Shown here: piece after piece, positions 1 through 7,145 of the stretch
Layout of the letters: the number at the start of each line of letters is the position of its first letter
How positions within the stretch are numbered: the first letter of the stretch is position 1
Source: an uncultured Limosilactobacillus sp.
GTDB taxonomy: Bacteria; Bacillota; Bacilli; Lactobacillales; Lactobacillaceae
Direction: 5' to 3'
DNA: 16,433 nt
Assembly: GCA_944326735.1 (NCBI GenBank)
Contig: CALVFC010000018.1
Span: forward strand, 1-16,433
Translations under genes and position numbers: made by a program
The notes under the pieces: generated by a model
What the model was told of the DNA's origin: nothing
What the model saw: only the letters and a program-made list of their open reading frames with translations
The model's database searches: none

Positions 1-323
1 CTGATGATAGTACACTAATAAAAGCAATGGAGGATGGCCTTCAAAAGCTTTCTGGTGATGAGCGGCGGGTCGTCTTTGTGCCCAAAGATCGCTGGCCACA
101 GATCCGTCATGATTTCATTCAGGATCATGGCTTTGGCAACTCAGCACCTGCTGCAGCTCATTCGGCCGCTAGTCCTGATGCTTCACAAGTCGCTGAAGTT
201 TCGAACGCTGATGCTGAACAGTCAGCTGCTAGTGCCGAAGAGGCCACTAATGATCCGAATGATCCAGTGGCAAAAGCCCAACAATTATTTGGCGATGACA
301 TCGTCAAGGTGGAAGATAATTAA
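1..323 (+). CDS. dnaX: DNA polymerase III subunit gamma/tau, C-terminal fragment
   Basis: The reading frame is open from the window edge (first full codon at 3) to TAA at 321-323, so the 5' part of the gene lies outside. DnaX is the motor subunit of the clamp loader that places the beta clamp on primed DNA. The visible part is not the ATPase. It is the tail domain, with the motif VPKDRWPQIRHDF (typical of the tau C-terminal domain), a low-complexity Ala/Ser/Glu linker around 140-250, and the ending DPVAKAQQLFGDDIVKVED, which is the usual C-terminus of Firmicute DnaX. The linker and ending are what make the call firm despite the fragment's size. The next gene, ybaB, follows within 25 bp, as in most Firmicutes, and the clamp-loader partner holB lies further down the same operon. 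Confidence 0.88.
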   Translation, partial: DDSTLIKAMEDGLQKLSGDERRVVFVPKDRWPQIRHDFIQDHGFGNSAPAAAHSAASPDASQVAEVSNADAEQSAASAEEATNDPNDPVAKAQQLFGDDIVKVEDN

Positions 324-345
324 TATTTAAGGAATGGTGATTAAT

Positions 346-654
346 ATGATGCGTGGAATGAATATGCAACAAATGATGAAGCAAGCTAAACAAATGCAGA
401 AAAAGATGATGGAAGAACACGAAGAACTTTCTAAACAGGAGTTCGTCGGTAAGGCCCCTGATGACATGGTAACGGCAACTTTCACTGGTGATAATAAGCT
501 GGTTGACCTGCAGATCAAGCCAGAAGCAGTGGACCCTGATGATGTTGATATGTTGTCAGATCTTGTGGTGGCGGCCATTAACGATGGGATGAAGAAGGTT
601 AACGACGCTACTCAAAGCAAATTGGGCAAGTACACACGTGGCTTGGGGATGTAA
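346..654 (+). CDS. ybaB: YbaB/EbfC family nucleoid-associated protein
   Basis: This is a small (102 aa) DNA-binding protein of the YbaB/EbfC family. The family forms dimers that bind and bridge DNA, and is almost always encoded between dnaX and recR. The N-terminal helix is rich in Met, Gln and Lys ([20 protein letters not shown]) and is followed by the family core around residues 35-90, including [22 protein letters not shown] and an Asp-rich stretch. An in-frame ATG at 334 exists, but AAGGA at 329-333 touches it. The ATG at 346 (or the next one, 349) matches the usual MMRGMN family start and is chosen. It is co-transcribed with recR, whose start lies 2 bp after the stop. The family assignment is secure, while the exact role in recombination or nucleoid structure is inferred from the family. 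Confidence 0.9.
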   Translation: MMRGMNMQQMMKQAKQMQKKMMEEHEELSKQEFVGKAPDDMVTATFTGDNKLVDLQIKPEAVDPDDVDMLSDLVVAAINDGMKKVNDATQSKLGKYTRGLGM

Positions 655-656
655 GA

Positions 657-1256
657 GTGCAGTATCCAGAACCACTAGCAAAACTAATCGAGAGTTACAC
701 CAAGTTACCGGGGATCGGCCAAAAGACGGCCACCCGGTTGGCTTTCTACACTTTAACGATGCACAATGATGATGTGACGAATTTTGCTAAATCATTATTG
801 TCCGCTAAACGTGACCTTCACGAATGCAGTATTTGCGGCAATATTACGGAAGATGATCCGTGCCCGATTTGCCGTGACAAGACCCGTGACCGTTCCAAAA
901 TTTTAGTTGTGGAACAGTCGCAAGACATCATGGCCATGGAGCGGATGCATGAGTACCATGGCCTCTACCATGTCCTGAACGGGGTGATTTCCCCGGTTGC
1001 CGGCACAGGTCCAGAAGATATTAATATTACCAGCTTACTGGATCGGTTAAAGAAGGACGAAGAAACCAAGGAAGTTATCATTGCTACTAACGCTTCATCG
1101 GATGGCGAGTTGACGGCCTCATACTTAGCCAAACTAATTAAACCTGCGGGGATCAAGGTCACACGGTTAGCTCACGGATTGTCGGTTGGTGCCGATATTG
1201 ACTATGCAGATGAGATGACCTTATTCAAGGCCGTCCAGGGACGAACGGAGATGTAA
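657..1256 (+). CDS. recR: Recombination mediator protein RecR
   Basis: RecR acts with RecO (and RecF) to load RecA on SSB-coated single-stranded DNA during gap repair. The 199-aa length is standard. Domains in order: an N-terminal helix-hairpin-helix ([18 protein letters not shown], residues 16-33); a four-cysteine zinc finger with C57, C60, C69 and C72; a Toprim domain starting at [10 protein letters not shown] (81-90) with the acidic motif ATNASSDGE (143-151); and the C-terminal motif [16 protein letters not shown] (174-189), which corresponds to the usual VGGDLEYAD. Translation starts at GTG 657, two bases after the ybaB stop. The Shine-Dalgarno is poor, so translational coupling to ybaB is likely. 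The Toprim motif differs slightly from the common NPTxEGE form, but the acidic residues are kept. Confidence 0.96.
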   Translation: MQYPEPLAKLIESYTKLPGIGQKTATRLAFYTLTMHNDDVTNFAKSLLSAKRDLHECSICGNITEDDPCPICRDKTRDRSKILVVEQSQDIMAMERMHEYHGLYHVLNGVISPVAGTGPEDINITSLLDRLKKDEETKEVIIATNASSDGELTASYLAKLIKPAGIKVTRLAHGLSVGADIDYADEMTLFKAVQGRTEM

Positions 1257-1258
1257 CC

Positions 1259-1513
1259 ATGCTGTTTCATCGCTCAAAGAAACAACACCAAATAGAAAAT
1301 GAACGTAACCAACGGCTATTGGACCTAATCTATGATACAAAGGCTAGCTGGGATCACGCTAAAGAAACGGAACGGGCAGTCTATGAAGCAAATGTCAGTA
1401 CCGAATTGCGTGATCGGGCACACCTGCAAGAACAGAAATACCTGTACTTGTATAAGCTGGCGCGACAGTTCAAGGTCCATGGACGGCTTAACAAGGGCGT
1501 AATTGATCGTTAA
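1259..1513 (+). CDS. yaaL: YaaL family protein (DUF2508), unknown function
   Basis: This 84-aa, strongly charged and apparently all-helical protein has a basic start (MLFHRSKKQHQ). A central helix contains the conserved-looking LIYDTKASWDHAKETE, and a C-terminal helix is rich in Tyr, Leu and Lys (QKYLYLYKLARQFK). It resembles the YaaL/DUF2508 family, which in Firmicutes sits between recR and downstream replication genes. No catalytic motif, signal peptide or membrane segment is visible. It begins 2 bp after the recR stop and is followed 20 bp later by tmk, so it belongs to the same transcript. The function is not known; context alone suggests a link to replication or repair. Confidence 0.85.
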   Translation: MLFHRSKKQHQIENERNQRLLDLIYDTKASWDHAKETERAVYEANVSTELRDRAHLQEQKYLYLYKLARQFKVHGRLNKGVIDR

Positions 1514-1533
1514 TAAAGGAATGAGAATCGGTA

Positions 1534-2178
1534 ATGAAGGGAAAATTTATTTCGTTTGAAGGCCCGGATGGTGCTGGAAAAACGAGTGTGATTAATCAAG
1601 TCCAACTTGATCTTGAAAAACAGCTCGGTAAAGACCAGGTAATGTATACGCGCGAACCAGGTGGCGACCATATTTCAGAACAGATTCGCCGGGTATTGTT
1701 TGATGACCATAATGGCGACATGGACGGCCGTACAGAGGCATTATTGTTTGCCGCATCACGACGTCAGCATTTAATATCCACGATTCTGCCTGCATTAGAA
1801 GCGGGGAAGGTAATTTTATGTGATCGCTATATCGATAGTTCCATTGCTTACCAGGGTGCAGGCCGGCACCTCGGTGAGGATGAAGTGATGCAGATTAATC
1901 AATTTGCGATTGATGGGCATTTTCCTGACCTCACTGTTTACCTGGATGTTGATTCGGCGATTGGCTTGCGGCGAATCGCCGAACACCGGTCTAACCAGGT
2001 TAACCGTTTGGACCGGGAACAATTAAGCTTTCACCAAACGGTCCGCCAGGCTTACTTACGTCTGCTGGCTCAGGACCCAGAACGAATTAAGAAGATTAAT
2101 GCCAACCAACCCCTTCAGCAAGTAATTGCGGATGCCGAAGCGACAATTCATGACCGCTTTGCAGATTTATTGGGATAA
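1534..2178 (+). CDS. tmk: Thymidylate kinase
   Basis: Phosphorylates dTMP to dTDP with ATP, an essential step in dTTP supply, in the cytoplasm. The 214-aa protein shows all the family landmarks: P-loop GPDGAGKT at residues 10-17; TREPGG at 39-44, which binds the substrate phosphate; the DRY motif at 97-99 in LCDRYIDSSIAYQG; and a LID-like basic stretch LRRIAEHRSNQVNRLD (145-160). The start ATG 1534 is preceded by AAAGGA (1516-1520 region), a somewhat long spacing. The gene lies 20 bp after yaaL and 20 bp before darA; tmk-darA adjacency is common in Firmicutes. Confidence 0.97.
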   Translation: MKGKFISFEGPDGAGKTSVINQVQLDLEKQLGKDQVMYTREPGGDHISEQIRRVLFDDHNGDMDGRTEALLFAASRRQHLISTILPALEAGKVILCDRYIDSSIAYQGAGRHLGEDEVMQINQFAIDGHFPDLTVYLDVDSAIGLRRIAEHRSNQVNRLDREQLSFHQTVRQAYLRLLAQDPERIKKINANQPLQQVIADAEATIHDRFADLLG

Positions 2179-2198
2179 AGATAAGGAGGAAAATAACC

Positions 2199-2522
2199 AT
2201 GAAAATGATTATTGCCATTATTCAATCCAAAGATAGCAACCGTCTCAGAAGAGCATTCAATGATGCTAATATCCAAATGACCCAACTGTCGACGACTGGG
2301 GGGTTCCTGCGTGAAGGGAACGCTACCTTCTTAATTGGGGTCAAGGATGACCGTGTCCAAGATGTACTTGACATTATCAAGAAGAATGCCAAGGCTCGTG
2401 AACAATACGTTACTTCCCAAATGCACATGGATGTTGAAGGGGGATCCGCTTTCCCAGTCAATGTTCAGATTGGGGGAGCCACTGTCTTTATCCTGCCGGT
2501 TGACCAGTTCCTCAAATTCTAA
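2199..2522 (+). CDS. darA: Cyclic-di-AMP receptor protein DarA/PstA (YaaQ)
   Basis: A 107-aa PII-like trimeric protein known in Bacillus (DarA/YaaQ), Listeria and Staphylococcus (PstA) to bind the second messenger c-di-AMP. The family signature is clear: MKMIIAIIQSKDSNRL at the N-terminus, the T-loop/B-loop region LSTTGGFLREGNATFLIGV (residues 31-49), and the C-terminal GGATVFILPVDQFLKF. It has a strong ribosome binding site, AAGGAGGA at 2184-2191, and starts at ATG 2199. Its target protein is unknown in general, so no downstream effect is claimed. It sits between tmk and holB, as in related species. Gene names in use include darA, pstA and yaaQ. Confidence 0.94.
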   Translation: MKMIIAIIQSKDSNRLRRAFNDANIQMTQLSTTGGFLREGNATFLIGVKDDRVQDVLDIIKKNAKAREQYVTSQMHMDVEGGSAFPVNVQIGGATVFILPVDQFLKF

Positions 2523-2529
2523 GTAGGTG
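2522..2529 (+). promoter_or_regulatory. Ribosome binding site that decides the holB start
   Basis: AGTAGGTG (one mismatch to AGGAGGTG) lies six bases before GTG 2536. It overlaps the other candidate start, GTG 2527, which has no Shine-Dalgarno of its own. This favours initiation at 2536 and removes three residues from the longest reading frame. Confidence 0.6.
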
Positions 2530-2535
2530 CATAAC

Positions 2536-3543
2536 GTGGAAGCAGCGGGAAGAGCTCAAAAACTACAACCAGCAATTGTGGACCGCTTTCGGCAAGTATT
2601 GGCTAACCATGAGTTGGCACATGCTTACCTGTTTGTTGGACCAGCTGGTTCTGGGAAAACAGCCATTGCCCGATGGTTGGCATTGCGTTTATTTTGCTTG
2701 CACCCAGACCAAAATGGTGAGCCTGATTACACGTGCCCTGAATGTCAGCGGATCATGAGTGGCAACCATCCTGACGTGGTGGTTGCCCAACCAGAAGGCC
2801 GGCAGATCAAGGTGGACGAAGTGCGTCGCTTAAAGGCCGAATTCACGAAGAGTGCGATGGAAGGTAATCAGAAGCTCTTTGTTATTCATGATGCTGAAAA
2901 AATGACGACGAGTGCGGCCAACAGTTTGCTAAAGTTTATTGAAGAGCCAGGACCCGGAATTTATATTTTGATGCTGACTACCAATCAGGGAGCAGTGTTG
3001 CCGACGATTAGGTCCCGAACGCAGGTGGTGGAATTACAGCCTTTGTCACGGATAGCACTGGCGGAAACGTTAGCTGAGCATGATATTCCAGCAGTGGAAC
3101 GAGCAGTTGGAATGGGCTTGACTGACTCCGTTCTAGACATTCAGCAGTGGCAAGAAGATGACTGGTTGAAACAGGCAATTGAGGCTGTATCCGTTTGGTA
3201 TCGCCATGCTAGTCAAGGAAACATGCTCGCTTTCGTTGATGTGGCCACTGAATTAATGAAGTTGGCCAAGGATCGCGACCAACAACAGCGGCTCTTAGAT
3301 ATGTTAGCCCTTATTTGGCGGGACACCTTGTTAATGGCGAATGGTGTCGCCGATGAACGTGACCAGCACTTTACCAACGTGCAAGATCAACTACAGAAGG
3401 TTAGCAACCAGTACCCAGTAGCAACGTTATTACGAGTCTGTGAATTGACTCTTGATAGTCGCCGCCTTTTTGATCAAAACATTGCTTTTCAAAACATTGC
3501 TGAACAACTAACAATTCGTATTTGTCAGGCCTTAACGAGATAG
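2536..3543 (+). CDS. holB: DNA polymerase III subunit delta'
   Basis: Clamp-loader subunit delta', partner of DnaX and HolA. With the GTG 2536 start the protein has 335 aa. Visible features: AHAYLFVGPAGSGKT with a complete P-loop (35-42), a zinc-module region with C54, C67 and C70, the NHPDV motif after it, the KVDEVRRLKAEF segment, and SLLKFIEEP (130-138), a strong delta'/gamma signature. The C-terminal third is a helical collar domain with low conservation. Most relatives carry four cysteines in the zinc module; here the position three residues before C67 is Asp (D64). The gene follows darA by 13 bp and precedes yabA by 13 bp, so clamp loading, initiation control and dTTP supply share one transcript. 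Confidence 0.94.
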   Translation: MEAAGRAQKLQPAIVDRFRQVLANHELAHAYLFVGPAGSGKTAIARWLALRLFCLHPDQNGEPDYTCPECQRIMSGNHPDVVVAQPEGRQIKVDEVRRLKAEFTKSAMEGNQKLFVIHDAEKMTTSAANSLLKFIEEPGPGIYILMLTTNQGAVLPTIRSRTQVVELQPLSRIALAETLAEHDIPAVERAVGMGLTDSVLDIQQWQEDDWLKQAIEAVSVWYRHASQGNMLAFVDVATELMKLAKDRDQQQRLLDMLALIWRDTLLMANGVADERDQHFTNVQDQLQKVSNQYPVATLLRVCELTLDSRRLFDQNIAFQNIAEQLTIRICQALTR

Positions 3544-3556
3544 GGAGGCGAGTAAA

Positions 3557-3901
3557 GTGAACGAACATCACGATTCAAATAACATTTATGACCGCTTTGC
3601 TCAGGTAACAAAGCAAACACGCGAGCTGGTCGCTAGTATGGAGCAACTTCAGGCCCAAGTGACCCAGGTAATGGAGAAAAATGCTGAGCTATCGATTGAA
3701 AATGATCACTTGCGGACCCTTCTCAAGAAGCAACATCAGCCCCAAAATCCGGATCATTTATCTGGCTCACGGGAAAACCTCAAGCAGCTCTACCAGCAGG
3801 GCTTTCATGTTTGTTCTGAATATTTTGGCAAACGTTTGGATCCCCACAAATCATGTACGTTTTGTATAGATGCCATTTTTGGCCATGAGGAAGGAAAGTA
3901 A
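3557..3901 (+). CDS. yabA: Replication initiation control protein YabA
   Basis: YabA is a Firmicute-specific negative regulator of replication initiation. It binds DnaA and the DnaN clamp. The 114-aa protein has the expected two parts: an N-terminal coiled coil (about residues 10-60, with hydrophobic heptads in LVASMEQLQAQVTQVMEKNAEL) that drives oligomerisation, and a C-terminal zinc domain with H84, C86, C100 and C103 (GFHVCSEYFG ... CTFC). The start is GTG 3557, preceded by GGGAGGCG at 3543-3550. Only 2 bp separate it from rsmI. Its presence next to holB is the usual arrangement. Confidence 0.95.
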   Translation: MNEHHDSNNIYDRFAQVTKQTRELVASMEQLQAQVTQVMEKNAELSIENDHLRTLLKKQHQPQNPDHLSGSRENLKQLYQQGFHVCSEYFGKRLDPHKSCTFCIDAIFGHEEGK

Positions 3902-3903
3902 GG

Positions 3904-4767
3904 ATGCAACAAGTAAGTTCTTTTCGTAACGCAGATCAAGGGCGGCTTTACCTGGTACCAACCCCAATTGGAAATTTAGATGATATGACCTTTCGGGCCG
4001 TGAAGACACTCAAAGAGGTGGACCTGATTGCGGCCGAAGATACCCGCCACACGCAGCAGCTCCTCAATCACTTTGACATTCATACGCCGCAAATTTCCTT
4101 TCATGAACACAATACGGAGTCACGAATTCCAGAGTTGATGGCGAAGTTGCAAGATGGCCTCCAGATCGCGCAATGCAGTGATGCGGGGATGCCATCAATT
4201 TCCGATCCCGGGAAAGAATTGGTGGCTGCAGCCACAGCAGCCGGCATTCCGGTGGTTCCTTTGCCCGGACCAAATGCTGGTCTTACCGCACTGATTGCCT
4301 CAGGACTGGTTCCCCAGCCGTTTTACTTCTTTGGCTTTCTAGAACGTAAGCACCAACAACAGGCGGCTACGCTAACCGCCTTAAAGAACCGTCCCGAAAC
4401 GATGATCTTTTATGAGGCCCCCCACCGGCTGGTAAAGACGCTTGCCGTAATGGCAGAGGTGCTTGGTGGCGACCGGTCCGTTGTTGTTGCCCGGGAGTTA
4501 ACCAAGCGTTATGAAGAATTTACTCGGGGCACCATTGCTGAAGTTCACGATTACTTTAAGAGTCACCCAATTAAGGGCGAGTTTGTCATTATTGTCCAGG
4601 GAAATGACCATCCAGATGATGATAATGACCGTCAGCAGGGAACTCCAATGGAACAAATTGACCGGGCAATTGCCGATGGTTTGACAACGAACGCGGCCAT
4701 TAAACTGGTTGCTAAGCAAAACGGCCTCAACCGTCAGGAACTATATAAGCAGTATCACCACATTTAA
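3904..4767 (+). CDS. rsmI: 16S rRNA (cytidine(1402)-2'-O)-methyltransferase
   Basis: RsmI adds the 2'-O-methyl group to C1402 in the decoding centre of 16S rRNA, using S-adenosylmethionine. The 287-aa protein belongs to the tetrapyrrole-methylase fold. Motifs seen: LYLVPTPIGNLDDMTFRA (15-32), AAEDTRHTQQLL (43-54), SDAGMPSISDPG (92-103, usually SDAGTPGISDPG), PLPGPNAGLTAL (119-130) and GFLERKH (144-150). The C-terminal tail (TTNAAIKLVAKQNGLNRQEL) is the helical domain usual in Firmicute RsmI. The start ATG 3904 is preceded by GAGGAAGGAAAG around 3888-3898. The gene is coupled to yabA, a pairing seen across Firmicutes. Confidence 0.96.
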   Translation: MQQVSSFRNADQGRLYLVPTPIGNLDDMTFRAVKTLKEVDLIAAEDTRHTQQLLNHFDIHTPQISFHEHNTESRIPELMAKLQDGLQIAQCSDAGMPSISDPGKELVAAATAAGIPVVPLPGPNAGLTALIASGLVPQPFYFFGFLERKHQQQAATLTALKNRPETMIFYEAPHRLVKTLAVMAEVLGGDRSVVVARELTKRYEEFTRGTIAEVHDYFKSHPIKGEFVIIVQGNDHPDDDNDRQQGTPMEQIDRAIADGLTTNAAIKLVAKQNGLNRQELYKQYHHI

Positions 4768-4779
4768 GGATGGATTATT

Positions 4780-5538
4780 TTGGAAATTACACAACGTGCA
4801 GATACATATGAGATGGATCACCTGTTAACATACTATGAATGTGACGAGACGGGCCATCCAACGATGAGTATGCTAATGAGTATGTTTAGCATGGTGTCAG
4901 ATGCCCACAGTATTTTTCTGGGGATGGATAACCAAACGATCATGGCTACTGGTGGCGCTTGGGTTATTACTGGGTATGCGGGGACCCTGGAGGAAGAACA
5001 ACCGCACTTTGGCGATCACGTTGTCTTGGGGACGCGGGCGGTTGCTTATAACCGCTTCTTTGCCCTGCGTGAATTTTGGTTGCGTGCGCCGGAGGGTAAA
5101 GTATATGCGAAGGTTCAATGTATGTTTGTGTTTATGGACCTCCATGCCCGCAAATTAGAAGCTATTCCACCGCAGTTAATTGAACCATTTCACTCACCAG
5201 AAATTAACCGGTTGCCCCGGGTCCGTCGTCCGCACAAGTTGCTGACGGATGCGTCCATCCAGCAGACGGACTATCATGTGCGGTTCTTTGATATTGATGT
5301 GAACCACCATGTTAATAATGCCCGTTACTTTGACTGGCTATTGGCACCGCTGGGTGATGATTTTCTCCGCGCTCATCGTGTGCGTTCATTTGCTATTCAG
5401 TACAGTCATGAAGTACGCCCAGGACAGGTTGTCACTAGTATGTTTACTCAGCAGGATGCTGATGGTCAGCTGACAAGTCAACATCGTATTATGGTGGGAA
5501 CTGAAGAATGCACCACCGCAGATTTTGAATGGTATTAG
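4780..5538 (+). CDS. Acyl-ACP thioesterase
   Basis: This 252-aa protein with two hot-dog domains releases fatty acids from acyl carrier protein by hydrolysis, and so can set chain length or supply free fatty acids. The first hot-dog spans about residues 5-135 (YYECDETGHPTMSMLMSMFSMVSDAHS; the central helix is recognisable). The second begins near 163 (DYHVRFFDIDVNHHVNNARYFDWL), where D171, N175 and H177 form the DxxxNxH-like active-site pattern of the FatA/FatB family. The start is TTG 4780, a rare codon, preceded by AAGGATGG at 4767-4774. No other in-frame start fits better. It is the last gene of the operon, directly before a terminator. The substrate chain length cannot be read from sequence. 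Confidence 0.88.
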   Translation: MEITQRADTYEMDHLLTYYECDETGHPTMSMLMSMFSMVSDAHSIFLGMDNQTIMATGGAWVITGYAGTLEEEQPHFGDHVVLGTRAVAYNRFFALREFWLRAPEGKVYAKVQCMFVFMDLHARKLEAIPPQLIEPFHSPEINRLPRVRRPHKLLTDASIQQTDYHVRFFDIDVNHHVNNARYFDWLLAPLGDDFLRAHRVRSFAIQYSHEVRPGQVVTSMFTQQDADGQLTSQHRIMVGTEECTTADFEWY

Positions 5539-5550
5539 GATCAATAAAAT

Positions 5551-5590
5551 AGGGACTGGAAGCACAATTCCAGTCCCTGTTTTAATTTTA
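5551..5590 (+). terminator. Intrinsic terminator after the thioesterase gene
   Basis: A perfect 11-bp stem (AGGGACTGGAA at 5551-5561 with TTCCAGTCCCT at 5568-5578) around a 6-base loop is followed by GTTTTAATTTTA. It closes the dnaX-to-thioesterase operon 12 bp after the last stop codon. Confidence 0.93.
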
Positions 5591-5618
5591 AATGGTAGAC
5601 TTAATTTGAGAGTATTAT

Positions 5619-5626
5619 GAGGAGTG
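5619..5626 (+). promoter_or_regulatory. Ribosome binding site that decides the start of the first ppx-like gene
   Basis: GAGGAGTG lies six bases before ATG 5633. The longer reading frame would start at GTG 5624, which is part of this site, so 5633 is preferred. Between the upstream terminator and this site (5589-5618) I could not find a convincing -35/-10 pair. Confidence 0.65.
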
Positions 5627-5632
5627 ATCAAG

Positions 5633-7144
5633 ATGAAGAACGACATGATAGCAGTAATCTATCTACAACCAGATCAAGTTCGTATGCGAATTATTGAGCG
5701 TCCTGATTTCAAGATCATTAACAACGTTCAGTCCGGCTCCTTCCAGATTGACACGAATGGTCCGACTGCCAACTATATGGCAAACATGGAAGCAATTGTG
5801 GATAACATCGAAGGGTTTAAAGAGTTAGCGCGTGATTATCAAATCAAGAACATCCTCTTTTATGGTGCCCGTGAAGATCTCGATGAGGTCACCGCATCCT
5901 ATGTTCGTGACCAGTTGGAAGTGCGGACAGGACTGACTATCGAATGGTTGAATAATAACCAGCTAATGGCGGAATTGATGAGTCATATTATGACTACCCT
6001 GCCAGATTTCAAGAAGATGAGTAAGCACTGCTTGTACCTGTTAAGTATTGGTTTGGACAGTACGACCTTGGCTTTCTTCCACCACAATCAATTCGAGGCC
6101 TCCTGGGAGATTGACTTGGGTGGGGCCCATATTCACCAACTAGTGGAACGGCTTAGTCAAACGACGACGAACCCTAATGAAATTATCCAAGACTACATTA
6201 ACAGTAAGCTGGAATACTTAGAGCCGGAACTGAAGCGGCATAAAAAGACGGTTTTGCTGATTCAAAATTCAGCAACGTTAAATGCCCGGTATATTCCCCA
6301 GAATGAACACTTGGCAGAATTACCACGTGACCAGTTCCAAGATACCCTGAAGCACATGCTTTTGACGTCGGATAATTACTTGCAACGGTATCTCGGCGTT
6401 AACCAGCAATTCCCATACGCCTTGCCAAACTACTTGGTAATTGCGCGGATGGCCCGGATTATTGCTCCCCAAAGCATCTACGTCACCGATCTTTCCACGA
6501 TGGGTGGCTTGTCGACGGGGATGGCCGTGGGCAACAGTGACGACCAACAGAAACGGGATAACATGATTCGGACGTCTGCTGATAATATGGCCCGTCGTTA
6601 CGGAGTTGATCCTGCGCACTCCGATTTTGTAACGCGGTTTGCCCTCCAGCTGTTTGACCAGTTGAAGCCCATTCACCGTCTGAATAATCACTACCGGTTA
6701 TTGCTTGAAATTGCGGCCAAAATTGATGATATTGGGAACTTCATTAACCAGGAGGGTCACTACCGTCACTCAGCTTATATTTTGGAAGCCAACCCGCTGA
6801 TTGGTTTGTCTGACCAGGATAACCGGATTATCGCTGAAGTTGCGCGTTACCACAGTGCCGAGGTGCCAACGGTCAGTCAGTCTCATTACCGTCACGTGGA
6901 CGATGACTTGCAGCTACCAGTGGCTAAGCTGGCTGCTATTCTGCGGTTGGTAGATGCTCTGGACGATTCACGGCAACAGAAGATTAGTCAATTGCGTCTA
7001 AAGCTGAAGGGCCAGCGGTTGGTAATCAAGGCCACGGCTAATGACGACCTGGTTTTGGAAAAGTGGTCGTTTAGTAAGAAATCACAATTGTTTACGGATG
7101 TTTTTGGCATTACGCCAGTACTGAAGGAAAAGGAAGGTCGGTAA
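5633..7144 (+). CDS. Ppx/GppA-family protein with degenerate active site and C-terminal HD-like domain
   Basis: This 503-aa protein has the overall layout of long exopolyphosphatases: an ASKHA-type actin-like N-terminal half (about 1-300) and a helical HD-like domain (about 310-450). The HD-like half is clear: LLEIAAKIDDIGNF (357-370), RHSAYILEANPLIGLS (378-393), ARYH (404-407) and LRLVDALDDSR (437-447). The N-terminal half is eroded: IAVIYLQPDQVRMRI (5-19) stands where Ppx has DxGSNS, no SGxEEA motif is present, and LSIGLDSTTL (137-146) replaces DxGGGS. The HD-like motif also reads IDDIG instead of the usual LHDIG. Catalysis of polyphosphate hydrolysis is therefore doubtful. The gene stops one base before ppk, and a ppx-ppk-ppx layout is known in lactobacilli, where this gene is often called ppx1. 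A role as partner or regulator of the other two proteins is inference. Confidence 0.85.
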   Translation: MKNDMIAVIYLQPDQVRMRIIERPDFKIINNVQSGSFQIDTNGPTANYMANMEAIVDNIEGFKELARDYQIKNILFYGAREDLDEVTASYVRDQLEVRTGLTIEWLNNNQLMAELMSHIMTTLPDFKKMSKHCLYLLSIGLDSTTLAFFHHNQFEASWEIDLGGAHIHQLVERLSQTTTNPNEIIQDYINSKLEYLEPELKRHKKTVLLIQNSATLNARYIPQNEHLAELPRDQFQDTLKHMLLTSDNYLQRYLGVNQQFPYALPNYLVIARMARIIAPQSIYVTDLSTMGGLSTGMAVGNSDDQQKRDNMIRTSADNMARRYGVDPAHSDFVTRFALQLFDQLKPIHRLNNHYRLLLEIAAKIDDIGNFINQEGHYRHSAYILEANPLIGLSDQDNRIIAEVARYHSAEVPTVSQSHYRHVDDDLQLPVAKLAAILRLVDALDDSRQQKISQLRLKLKGQRLVIKATANDDLVLEKWSFSKKSQLFTDVFGITPVLKEKEGR

Positions 7145-7145
7145 A

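Noticed and set aside
6320..6691. Open frame of 123 codons on the minus strand inside the first ppx-like gene
   Set aside because: It is antisense to a clear coding region, with no start signals or known motifs.
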